Assembly: GCF_943734655.1 (NCBI RefSeq)
Contig: NC_071355.1
Location: 79,311,449-79,375,448, forward strand
Source: Sabethes cyaneus
Taxonomy: Eukaryota > Arthropoda > Insecta > Diptera > Culicidae
Length of the DNA stretch: 64,000 bases
Direction: 5' to 3'
The notes below the pieces were generated by a model, which saw nothing but the letters and a program-made list of their open reading frames with translations, had not been told where the DNA came from and ran no database searches. The stretch's first letter is position 1, and each line of letters starts with the position of its first letter. A program made the position numbers and the translations under genes. Below are positions 22,213 to 31,684 of this stretch, one piece after another.

Positions 22213-22689
22213 TTAAACCTCCCAAATTACGAAAATAGGGGCTATCTTATTGGACAAGATGCGTTGGCTCTACGATACGATGCTACCAAAGCTACTTTTA
22301 TCTCCGACATCTTAACATCGTATCATTGATTCTTCAGATATTCTACATCTTTTGAACATAAATATTTAGCGTAGAAATCTTCAATCCCAAAACGTTTTTA
22401 CTTTTCTATCTCACGTATTAACTATGGCAGTGACGAGACTGTCAGTAGCATGTATAGCGTTTTTAAGCAATGTTTCATTATGTTTTTACTTTTATTGATC
22501 TCGAATCCTTCTAAAAGACAAACAAACGCAATCTTCCGCAATATTATTAATCAAGTGTTAATCTTAAGCTCAAAACTTTTTGATCGTATACATAGTTCTA
22601 GGTGGTTCTAGTAAGCTATCTTAAGAAGACTATATGTTTCTATTTTAAGTGTAATTTCTCTGCTTGAAACCATTGCATGAAAGGGAGCC

Positions 22690-23090
22690 GCATCAATTGA
22701 AGCGAAGGACTTGTTATCGAAAGTGTCGTTTATATCAAGAAAATCACAAAGTGCCGTCTCCTAGGCTGCCCAGTTAGCTCCGGGGTACGATGCTGGCCCA
22801 ACAAGCCATCTAACAAGCGAATCTCGTCTGGGCGGTGCCGCTACAGAGTTAATAGGATCTTTGCACTAGCCCCGTAATTTTCCTGTACTCTAATAACCGG
22901 CTGCGAAGTCTGGCGATAAAGAAGGGATAAGTTCTGAAGGATCTTTATACCCATGGATTTTCTTTCGCTGTCTCCTAATATTAAAGCGATTTCTCTATTA
23001 ACGTGACATCACTAAGCAATGCAGTGCGGTTTCCGTAGATTACCTGTACCTGGTTGATTACCATGCAACAAACCACCTTTACTTTCCGCA
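22690..23090 (-). pseudogene. LINE reverse transcriptase fragment split by SINE
   Basis: The minus strand at 22978-23090 gives NRTALLSDVTLIEKSL, and at 22690-22755 ETALCDFLDINDTFDNKSFA. Together they match the fragment at 29270-29460 (ETALHCVLKLIEKSL and FCAFLDIEGAFDN), the fingers/palm region with the first catalytic Asp of a LOA/R1-like reverse transcriptase. The SINE at 22764-22969 separates them. Confidence 0.7.
22764..22969 (+). repeat. Feilai-like SINE with 8-bp target duplication
   Basis: A 206-bp element flanked by GTCTCCTA on both sides (22756-22763 and 22970-22977). It starts with a tRNA-like head (TTAGCTCCGGGGTACGATGC, GCCATCTAACAAGCGAATCT), continues GGATCTTTGCACTAGCCCCG and CCTGTACTCTAATAACCGGC, and ends GCTGCGAAGTCTGGCGATAA. 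A tRNA-derived head with Pol III boxes and a LINE-like 3' end is the structure of mosquito Feilai-type SINEs. The assignment to that family is from memory of its layout. Confidence 0.75.
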
Positions 23091-23159
23091 AATTCTCGGA
23101 GATGCTGGATTGATGCAAATGCCGGCATGCAAATGAATGGTCAAAAAAATCAAAGCCTA

Positions 23160-23278
23160 GTTTGGGGCTGGTGCTATAATCCTATTGACTCTAACAGCCT
23201 CTCCCAGCTGAGATTCGAACGTACGGTTTGTTAGACTAGCGCGTGTCTTACCTCGAGACCAACTGGGTCAAATGGTCA
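23160..23278 (-). repeat. Feilai-like SINE copy (head region)
   Basis: On the minus strand: CCCAGTTGGTCTCGAGGTAA, then CGTTCGAATCTCAGCTGGGA (B box) and CTGTTAGAGTCAATAGGATT, ending in ACCAGCCCCAAA. The 3' part is missing. Confidence 0.7.
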
Positions 23279-25263
23279 TACACAGGCGAACACTTCATCA
23301 ATACTAACTCATATCATGTTAGATCTAGTTACAACCGAATTGTTCTTTACCATTTGAGCTACAGACCTTTGACGGATTTCACGCCAACTCGATCAAAGGT
23401 TGGCACGGCCATCTCAGAATTCAATGAAGCTTTGTGTGTGTAAAACGTTCATGTAAATAAGCAACTTTGCATGCTTAGTTTTTCCAAAATTGGTCTAGAC
23501 TAACTTTTGGAAAGGGCGCAATTTTTTTCACTTTTTTTAACTCGAAAACTATAGGACCTACAAAAAAATGATCTATGGATGACTTTTAGAAAATATTCCG
23601 AATTTTTATAAAAAAAATACTGAAAAAAATAAAAATTGTTTTCTACTCTGAAAAAAAAAACATCAAAAATTAAAAATCGATTTCCCAAAAAACTCCATCT
23701 CAGAAATTGATGAAAATTTATTTTGAAGATAGATAATTATATGCCCTACAAATCTTCTATACATAGCAAAATAGTGAAATTGAAGAGAAAAAAGTTTTTC
23801 TAACAACAATTTTTATCTAATAAAAAGGCTAACTTTTTGGTCGAAAACTTTTTGGTCCAGAATCGTGCAACTTTGCGATGATACAGTATTACAAACAAAG
23901 CGCAGCTACTCGTCATGATTTGTCACAACTTCCTTCATATTTTTAAGTGCGGCTTCATAAAAGCGACGTTGCTGAATTGTAATACACATTTCTTAAGTGC
24001 TTTTTATTTGGCGTTGAATTCCCAATTCAATAGAATTAAAGCGTATAAAGATTGGTAAAGGCAAGGATCATAAACGCACTGCAATTCAAGGACATATTCA
24101 CCTAATATAAAAGCACTAATGTATATGATGGCCAAACAATAAAATGGGATGCTCCAGCCGCACGTTCGCTTTTTGCGTTTCTCCTGCGCCGCGCCTTCGT
24201 TCCTGTCGGGAGAGGGTAAGACTCAAGGATGCACCTGGACTGCATGTCTCTTTCATAGCAACTTAGCACTGACTCCGCCTTATTTTCGGCAGGGGCGGCA
24301 ATATGCTGTCCCTTTCTACTACGTGATCGTCCATATTTCCGTCTGCCTTTCGAGATCACGTGCTCGTGGGCATATCATATTTTTCTGCATTGAAACAGTT
24401 GCGTTTTATTACATCGCATCAGCTTCGAATTCTTAGCTCTCTGCCCAAAAACTAACAATTCGAACAAACAACTGCTCTTGTTTGATCGAACTCGAGCTGT
24501 CTGTTTGCTCTTTGAAATCTTTTCACTAATCCTTGCATTCATAGAAGCAAGATTTTTGTCTATCATAAATTATATGCCTGTTTGAATGGAGCACGGCTCC
24601 TTGGGCTTTTTCCCTTCTTTGCAGGTTCAGTGACAATGACAATCACCAATTATGTCAAATTAGAAGCACAATGCCACTTTCAAAAGGCAGCCATCAAAGC
24701 CAATTATACGCAAAGTTTTGAGTATCGGCTGCACTTTTGTCACATTCGTAGGACCCTACACGGCTTACAGCTTGTATTCGGCATCGTGAATAAATAACTT
24801 GCCTTTAAAAAGAAATCGGAGTCATCGCAGCCATTGTGTCTCGGCAATGCATTTCTGGATTTGGTGGATGCTATCGTTCTTTGAATGCTGTGGTGAAAAG
24901 AAGTAGGTATGCTAACCTAAAGACCAGATGTTTACTGCATGCTCCTAGCAATACTGTTGAGTAGAAAGACTAATATGCTATTGCTATTATAGTTATGGCA
25001 TATAATATATGGAGATAGAATACCTATTCTAAATTAATGTTATTTCGTCTGATTTATCTCGATTACACAGGAAAACAATTCGACGAATAATTTGTAATAC
25101 TACCAATTAGATCCCCATCGAAGTTGAGATTGCTAAGAGATTATTTTAGATTATCGAACAGGGTATGCATATATAAATATCGCTAAACAAATAAGCTTGT
25201 TAGAAAACAGAAAGCCTAAAACTGTAAAATTCTGGAAATGTCATTACAGTGATGGTTGAACGT
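23279..25263. other. No gene recognised
   Basis: Very AT-rich around 23500-23830, with poly-A/poly-T runs. Frames of 60-95 codons at 24102-24800 overlap on opposite strands and have no recognisable motifs. Confidence 0.55.
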
Positions 25264-25265
25264 AA

Positions 25266-25412
25266 GCCGCCCATGTTAGCTTCCAAGGTAAGCTGCTGGT
25301 CTAACAGGCCAATCGTCGTATGTTCGAGTCGTGGCTGGGCAGTGGTACTAGAATCAGTAGAATCGCCGCACTAGCTTTCGTAATCATCCTGCACTCTAAC
25401 AAAGTCTACGTA
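25266..25412 (+). repeat. Feilai-like SINE copy
   Basis: Plus-strand head TTAGCTTCCAAGGTAAGCTG, B-box-like TGTTCGAGTCGTGGCTGGG, then AGAATCAGTAGAATCGCCGC and a CCTGCACTCTAAC end. The order is as in the 22764-22969 copy. Confidence 0.65.
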
Positions 25413-26880
25413 GCGAATAATGACAACTGTAAGCTTGAAATTATTGCTATTTTCTGGATTGGACCGCAATTGATTAGCATCACTATGGTCACTATTGATT
25501 ACATCAATATTCTTTAATTTCACATTTCGATTATGTAGAGTTTTTCGCTTATTTTTATAACAATTTTGTAGCTTATTGTAAAATCATGTTTGTCAAACTT
25601 CATATTTCCTTTTCTCGGAACCAAAACAACATATTGGAAAACCTTTTGTTTTTTTTTGTTTTTTGTTAGTAGTTTAGAAAACTTTTCAATGTACATTGTA
25701 TTTTGTAAAAAAATGCAAACCGGAAAAAAGGTGGTCGGGAAAATTAAATTTGTTCTGCTTCTTTTTTTTATTGTGTTTTACTTGCGAAGTTTAAAAGTTA
25801 TAAAAGCTTTCTCCAACTATCTACCAACAAAACAAAACAAAAGTATGTACCAATACGTTGTTTGGAAAAACGAGCACGAAGTTTGAAAAACATTTTTTTA
25901 CAGGAACAGTAGCATATTGTATAGAGTTTTTACCGTGTATGTTTGTTTTACATCCTCGCGAAAGCTAAACGTCTATTGAGACAAAATAACAAATTTGTTT
26001 CGACCATTGAAGAGGACATGTACAATAAAATATTAAAGTTTGAAACAAAATATTATAGGTAACAAATTATCTCATGTCGCTGTCAAATCAAGTCACAAGT
26101 ACCGTCTATGAAGTTACCATAGGCCTAGGCATCTTGTCGTTGAGAGAGTGATTCGGTAGGTACATGGCAATTGCATGTCGGCAAATAAACTCGACATATT
26201 TTTACTTTTTTTACAAAAAAAAATTGAATATTCATTTCAGGCTACTGCAAATGTATTAATATTTTGCTTTAATCTCTAAAAATCACATAAAGCATTAGCT
26301 GCTTCAATATGTCAATCATCGGGCTGGTTATTAAACTGCAGCATGATATTGATATAGTGCTTGTAGAACCACTATCCCAGTACTTAACGTAATATTTCTC
26401 CCTGTCCTAATGACTTCTCATGTGGCCAATCAACATATTTTTACTTACCACACAAGGGTGAATATCGTGTTGACAAAATATGTCCCGTACAGATGTTAAA
26501 ACGTCACCCCTTCTTATGCATTCATTAAATTTCCTTCAGTCGAAAGGACTAAGTGAAGTGTGCTACTTGCAAATTGATCCAGAGTTGTGCGTTGTGCCAT
26601 CGAAATTAGAGAAATTCATTGTTCAGTAGGAAAACATTGTTGTTAGCGGTGGTTTACATTACAGTTTCATTCAACATTTTAAGCATAGGTACTACAAACC
26701 AGTAATTTAGGTTTTAATTCGAATCACTGCGTCGATTATATTTACCTCTTGAAAAGACATTCTACGGAAGAAATAAAATTGATGTTCTATGATGATTCTT
26801 ATGTTTTTATATAGTAAAGCAAAGCATTACAAAAACATATGCTCTTTACTCGAAGGCTTTTTGTATTATGTTGTAGACTT
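25413..26880. other. No gene recognised
   Basis: AT-rich DNA. The 98-codon frame at 25590-25886 is low-complexity Phe/Lys-rich and unlikely to be coding. ACTTACTTACTTGGTTGG at about 26880-26900, followed by a TATGACAAAGCCTGCGTAG-like string, resembles the reverse complement of an RTE 3' end with a TAAG tail. Confidence 0.5.
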
Positions 26881-26989
26881 ACTGACTTACTTACTTGGTT
26901 GGCCTAACGTATTATGACAAAGCCTGCGTAGCATAATTTCATTTTGTTCCTACCGGATTCGATGCGAAAACCATTTTTGCACGATAGTT

Positions 26990-27395
26990 GTCTATTAATA
27001 TTGCCGGTGGCCCTCTACGGTCATGAGTCATGGACGTTGAGAGAAGCAGATCAGCGTATACTATATATTTGAACGCGGCCAATACTTGACGGTAAGATGG
27101 AAAACGGCGAATGGCGTAGACGCATGAATCACAAGTTGTACGAGGTGTATAAATATGATGACGTTGTGAAGCTGATCAGGCGCCGACGGTTACAGTGGGC
27201 TGGACATGTAGCCCAATTGCCAGAAGAAAGGTCAGTGAAAATAGTGTTCAGCCGAGAATCTAGGCGAGGAGGATGCACGCGCAGCATGAGTGCAGCGTGA
27301 TGGTAGACTGGCAGCCAAAAACCGAGAATCCTGGAAATCACTGAAATTCGGCTTGGACCCGCTAATATGCATTGTCGCCCATTGAAGTAAAGTAA
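26990..27395 (+). pseudogene. RTE-clade LINE, C-terminal fragment
   Basis: The plus strand reads LPVALYGHESWTLREADQRI, then ENGEWRRRMNHKLYEVYKYD, DVVKLIRRRRLQWAGHVAQL and PEERSVKIVF. This is the RTE C-terminal region usually written ENG-WRRRYN-ELY...RLRWAGHV-RM. A stop follows QRILYI. The fragment lies back to back with an opposite-strand copy of the same region. Confidence 0.8.
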
Positions 27396-27850
27396 ATTAA
27401 GTGAGTTGTCCGGCATTCTAGCAACATGTATTACCAACGTATCCGTCCAGCTTTAACCACTTGCTGAATATTGGGTTCGCTGTAGCTCGTGGTTCATTCT
27501 TTGCCTCCATATACCGTTCTCTTGCACGCCTCAAAAGACGGTTCTTAGCACCCAACGTTCGAAAACTCTGAGTGCTCGTAGATCCTATTCTAGCATTCCG
27601 AATTTCAAGCCCGTAGAGGACAACCGGTTTAATTAACGTTTTGTACAGTGTGCACTTTATACGGCGGCTAAGATTGTTCGACCGTAAGTGTTTGTAGAGT
27701 CCGCAGTAGGCCCGGCTTCCGCTTATAATACGTCTTTTAATCCCACGGTTGGTATTATTGTGCTCTGTTGCCAGTGAGCCAAGGTATACGAGCTCGTCGA
27801 CTATCTCAAACTCATCCCCGTCGATTACCACAGTACTGCCCAAGCGGGCC
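27396..27850 (-). pseudogene. RTE-clade LINE, C-terminal fragment (inverted neighbour)
   Basis: The minus strand reads VVIDGDEFEIVDELVYLGSL, RGIKRRIISGSRAYCGLYKH, TLYKTLIKPVVLYG, then in another frame LRVFERWVLRTVF, ENGIWRQRMNHEL and HVARMP. Frame changes and stops show that it is dead. Together with 26990-27395 it forms two 3' fragments meeting tail to tail. Confidence 0.8.
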
Positions 27851-28189
27851 CTGTCGCGCTCGGTCCCGTCAGCATATACTTCATTTTAGACATTTATCTC
27901 CAACGCAATCTTCCCTGCTAAAATACTAAAATCCTCTCAAGATTCTCACACAGCACTGGATCCCATCCATAGTAGCCATGATAAGCCTAGTAAGTTACCT
28001 GGAAAGGCGTCGGTTGGTACGTTGGTGGGTCAGAGCCGACGTTACAACGCGCGAGGCCCTGTGCAGATTAAGCAATGAAGCCTTTTTTGTATGCCAGAAG
28101 GGAATTGGCTTGAAACGGCACTGTGACAGTCTTAAAGGTGGTCTTTTAGGACAGGCTTCGATTACTATCACTATTTACGGACTGCTCAA

Positions 28190-28430
28190 ACCCATTGATC
28201 AAGTTGGGCTAGATATTTGCAATCCTGTGCCCCAATTCTGTCCTACACGGCTAATAAAATCAATGCCCTTTGGTGACTCGGTATGGAGTGAGAAGGAAAC
28301 TTCTGAAGAAGATATGCCTAGATAAAGCAAGGAGCCCGCAATAAGGCAATTGCAGAGCAGATGCGCTGAGCTTTCAAGTTCAGAGTTACAAAATCGGCAG
28401 GTGTCTGCATCATCCAATATACTTTAAATA
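28190..28430 (-). pseudogene. LINE C-terminal Cys-His finger fragment
   Basis: The minus strand reads DADTCRFCNSELESSAHLLC followed by NC, a C-x2-C-x8-H-x3-C type finger typical of the extreme C terminus of R1/LOA/I-type non-LTR polyproteins. With the fragment at 29270-29460 (same strand) it may belong to one disrupted element. Confidence 0.6.
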
Positions 28431-28555
28431 AAAAAAAGAGCGGGACTGCGTCCAGTTAGAAGCCTCCTGATTGTGCGTAGTTCACTGTTTAACTGTTTAG
28501 TCTACAAACCTGTATTTGATTCCAACCAGATGTTTTCTGTTCAGCATTTTCTAAG

Positions 28556-28812
28556 TCTCGGGTACTTTTTCATTTCGACGTATCTGCAAATGAGAGATTC
28601 TCTTCGTGTCTCCTCTCTTCCGCTTTTTACGGCGATACTAATGCATTGAAAAGAAAGTTTTCAAACCAGTTGGCTAGCTAGTGACTCCGGCAACCGATTC
28701 AGGCAACGCTGATGTGTCAAAATGCATTAGTATCGCCGTAAACAGCGGAAGAGAGGAGACACGAAGAGAATCTCTCATTTGCAGATACGTCGAAATGAAA
28801 AAGTACCCGAGA
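28556..28812. mobile_element. Near-perfect 92-bp-arm hairpin element
   Basis: The left arm (28556-28647, starting TCTCGGGTACTTTTTCATTT and ending CGATACTAATGCATT) is repeated in inverse at 28721-28812 with a single visible mismatch (CTTTTTACGG against CTGTTTACGG). The 73-bp spacer is unrelated. The high identity of the arms suggests a recent or gene-converted foldback/MITE. Confidence 0.85.
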
Positions 28813-29269
28813 AGTGGGCTTCCCAGTCCAGTTTTTTGTATAGAATTATTCCGAGGAGTTTGACTACATTACTGAAGCTCAACCTCATAGTTAGACATCA
28901 GTATAGGAGAGTAACAATATGTTTTTTTTTCGCCTAGCGAATGGTATAACGACTATTTTTGTGTGGGTTATATTAAGCCACCCTTGTAAACATCATAAAA
29001 TGGTGGTGTTTATAGCTCCTAGCTGTACATTCCTTTGGCAGCATAAACAATAGTAGCATAACCAAGCTGCGATAGCTTGTGAAGGAATGCGTCGGCCACC
29101 AGTGACCAAAGCAAGAAGCAGAGAACAACTTGTGGACTTTCTTTCTGCGCCAAAATCGTGAGCGACGTCTCTCCCAATGATGCTATGATTTCTCTACTCG
29201 AAAACATTTCTTGAATCTATCTCATTCTAGTGTGGTCGATTTCATTTTGAAAGACAGCCACACATTATA

Positions 29270-29460
29270 ACACTACAGACGTAATAACTAAAGCGAAGGA
29301 CGTGTTATCGAAAGCGCCTTCAATATCAAGGAAAGCACAAAATACCGTCTCTTGATATTTGAGCGATTTCTCGATTAACTTCAGTACGCAGTGCAATGCG
29401 GTTTCTGGAGATTTACCGTGTTGATATGCATGTTGATTCCCATGCAACGAAGGTTTTTAA
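29270..29460 (-). pseudogene. LOA/R1-like LINE reverse transcriptase fragment
   Basis: The minus strand reads GNQHAYQHGKSPETALHCVL, KLIEKSLKYQETVFCAFLDI and EGAFDNTSFA. FLDIEGAFDN holds the first catalytic Asp of the palm. The family is as at 22690-23090. Confidence 0.75.
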
Positions 29461-29534
29461 AAACTCATTGCGGATATAGTGTTGTATACAGCCAAGGATT
29501 GTCCACTACAATTTTTAACATTTTCTCAAGTCAT

Positions 29535-30715
29535 CGAGGCCCCCCAGAAGCGCGAGGCTCTGTGCGACCGCACGGGTTTACCGGGCTAAACGCCGGCTCT
29601 GCTGGGTAATGCATACCATCGATGCCTTGCACATTGGGCATAAAATAGACCCTACAGTGGTCCATAGCCTCTTACCCAGCAACTCCTATCCCTACCTCCT
29701 CGAGGAACCTGCCGAGATACGAGTAACCTCGGTGGATCGGGTAACCAACCAAGGTGGAAACCAAGGTCGTGTGCTGACAGGGAAGGAGGGCCCCTTCGAG
29801 CTACGTTGGCCTTCCGGCGATACTGTAGGGTTGGTTGGGGATTTAGAAGCCTGAACCACTAAAAAAATCAAAGCAATGAACTCCGTAACTAATAATAACT
29901 CTAATCGGAACAATCGGCAAAGACCCAGTCGACGAAAACGGACTAACGATTGGAAATTAGCAATATGGAATTGTCGGTCTTTAAATTTCCTCGGAAGTAC
30001 CAACGTGCTTGTGAAAAGACGCAAGCTCGACATCGTAGCGCTACAGGAGGTATGCTGGAAAGGAACGATGGTTCGTACGTATCACTGTCATACTATCTAC
30101 CAGAGCTGTGGAAATACACACGAACTAAGCACAGCTTTTATAGTGATGAGCGAGATGCAAAAGCGGGTGATCGGGTGGTGGTCGATCAATCCCCGAATGT
30201 GCAGATTAAGAATCAAGGTCCAATTGTTTAATATTAGCATAACTACTGTGCACAGCCCTCACCTTGAAAGTACCGATGATGACAATGACGAATTTCAAGC
30301 GCAGTTGGAGCGCGAATACGACTGCTACCCAAGACATGGGGCCCTATTCTCACAGTCACCTCACCTAAATTTTTTAGGTGAGGTGACAATTTGCGATTCT
30401 CAGTCATCTGGGTGACTCCGCTCACCTGGGTGACTGTACAAATCAAATGGGGCCTGTAAGGTGAGGTAACAGGAAAGTGAAAGAAGTGAGGTGAGGTGAA
30501 GTGACTGTGAGAATAGGACCCATGATGTCAAAATCATTATCGGGGACTATAATACTCAGGTTGGTCAGGAAGACGAATTTAAACCATTTAAACCGGTGCG
30601 GTGATTGGACGGTTCAGCACTCACCCGCAAACGAACGAAAACGGTCTAAGACTAGTCGACTTCGCCGCCTCCAAGACCATGACCTTATGCATTGGCGAAA
30701 CTAGCGCTCATTTCT
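29535..30715 (+). pseudogene. RTE-clade LINE: 5' region and endonuclease
   Basis: The 5' part (29535-29875) is non-coding and matches in inverse 56860-57325 (for example GGGTAATGC, GCCTCTTACCCAGCAACTCC, GGGTAACCAACC). A frame from 29876 encodes an apurinic-type endonuclease: LAIWNCRSLN (Asn), VALQEVCWKG (catalytic Glu), HELSTAFIVMSEMQKRVIGW, CRLRIKVQLFNISITTVHSP and EFQAQLEREYDCYPRH. The frame is cut by a MITE at 30339-30521 and then resumes DVKIIIGDYNTQVGQEDEF, which supplies the GD-N catalytic motif. After frameshifts it reads NENGLRLVDFAASKTMTL and stops near 30715. The reverse transcriptase is missing here. Confidence 0.85.
30339..30521. mobile_element. 183-bp MITE with 3-bp (ATG) target duplication
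   Basis: Flanked by ATG on both sides (30336-30338, 30522-30524). The ends GGGCCCTATTCTCACAGTCA and, inverted, GGGTCCTATTCTCACAGTCA form inverted repeats continuing into TCACCTCACC. An internal palindrome around CACCTAAATTTTTTAGGTG adds a second stem. Deleting it restores YPRHDVKIIIGDYN in the host endonuclease. A 3-bp duplication with GGG-initial ends suggests PIF/Harbinger-like or m3bp MITEs. Confidence 0.85.
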
Positions 30716-31024
30716 AGGGTGGCCTATAGCCCATTTTCTTCGCCATTTTATTTGGTCGACCAAATCCATTTTTCCAGAGGGGGGCTAAATCTCTTCTAGC
30801 GAAAGTTTAGCCCCACCTAGCGCCTTCCTAGTCCCGCCAATGACCGTACGTAGTACCTTCTTCCAGCATAACCTCTATTATCGGTACACCAAAAATTGGA
30901 CAAAGTTGCATGTAGGACATTTGTAGAACTGGTTATTGCCCCTTTATGACTATTTAGACTACATGTGATAATCATTTAATGAAACATACCGCATTTTGCA
31001 CTGTTGAGCTGGAATCACACTGAC

Positions 31025-31215
31025 CGTCAGCGAACAATCGAACATCATCGGCAACGTATCATAACGGAACGTCAGTGATGGTCCCATGCATTTTCGATGA
31101 GCGCACTCACACGAGTGCCTTGACGTTCCGAACGCGTGTGAATGCGCACATTGAAAATGCCTGCGACCATCACTGACGTTTCGTTACGATACGTTGCAAA
31201 TGATGTTCGCTGACG
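31025..31215. mobile_element. Palindromic MITE with CGTCAGCGAAC ends
   Basis: The left half (CGTCAGCGAAC, CAACGTATC, AACGTCAGTGATGGTC, CATTTTCGATG) is matched in inverse by the right half (GAAAATG, GACCATCACTGACGTT, GATACGTTG, GTTCGCTGACG). The arms are about 85 bp with scattered mismatches. Confidence 0.75.
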
Positions 31216-31291
31216 TGAAATCCGTCAAAAGTAACATAAATGGACTTTTAGGCAAGACTTTTGGGTGTATCACAATCGATATCATAAATGA

Positions 31292-31432
31292 AGATAGAAT
31301 TAACAAAAGGGCGAATGTCGCAAGCGTAAACAAACCGAGTGAGAGTTGATCTTCCTATGCTGGTCCAGCAAAAAATAACTCTCACCCGTTTTGTTTACAT
31401 TTGCGACATTCGCCCTTTTGTTAATTCTATCT
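31292..31432. mobile_element. Hairpin MITE family D, copy 1
   Basis: The arms of about 56 bp begin AGATAGAATTAACAAAAGGG and continue CGAATGTCGCAA, GTAAACAAA and GAGAGTT; the loop contains TATGCTGG. It lies about 250 bp upstream of the FKBP15-like start codon. A related copy is at 42849-42991. Confidence 0.8.
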
Positions 31433-31684
31433 AGAAATGCCGGTAGCCTAATAATATTATCGATACGTGGCGGTTATTTGATAATAATATCGATTAATAT
31501 CAATAACCCTCCCAATTTTTGTTTTGTGTGACGACGTGAACGTGACAGTGACAGTGGTTTCTTTTGTTTACTTTACGTTTTATTATTATGGATTTGGCGG
31601 ATTTGGATCAGGCCCAGGCGGATAAGTGCTGCTGTAATTTTGTAATTGTGTATACATAATTTATGATAAAGTGCACTTTCAAAT

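Noticed and set aside
30749..30764. 16-bp palindrome ATTTGGTCGACCAAAT
   Set aside because: It is isolated and without context. Palindromes of this size are not exceptional in 64 kb of repeat-rich DNA.
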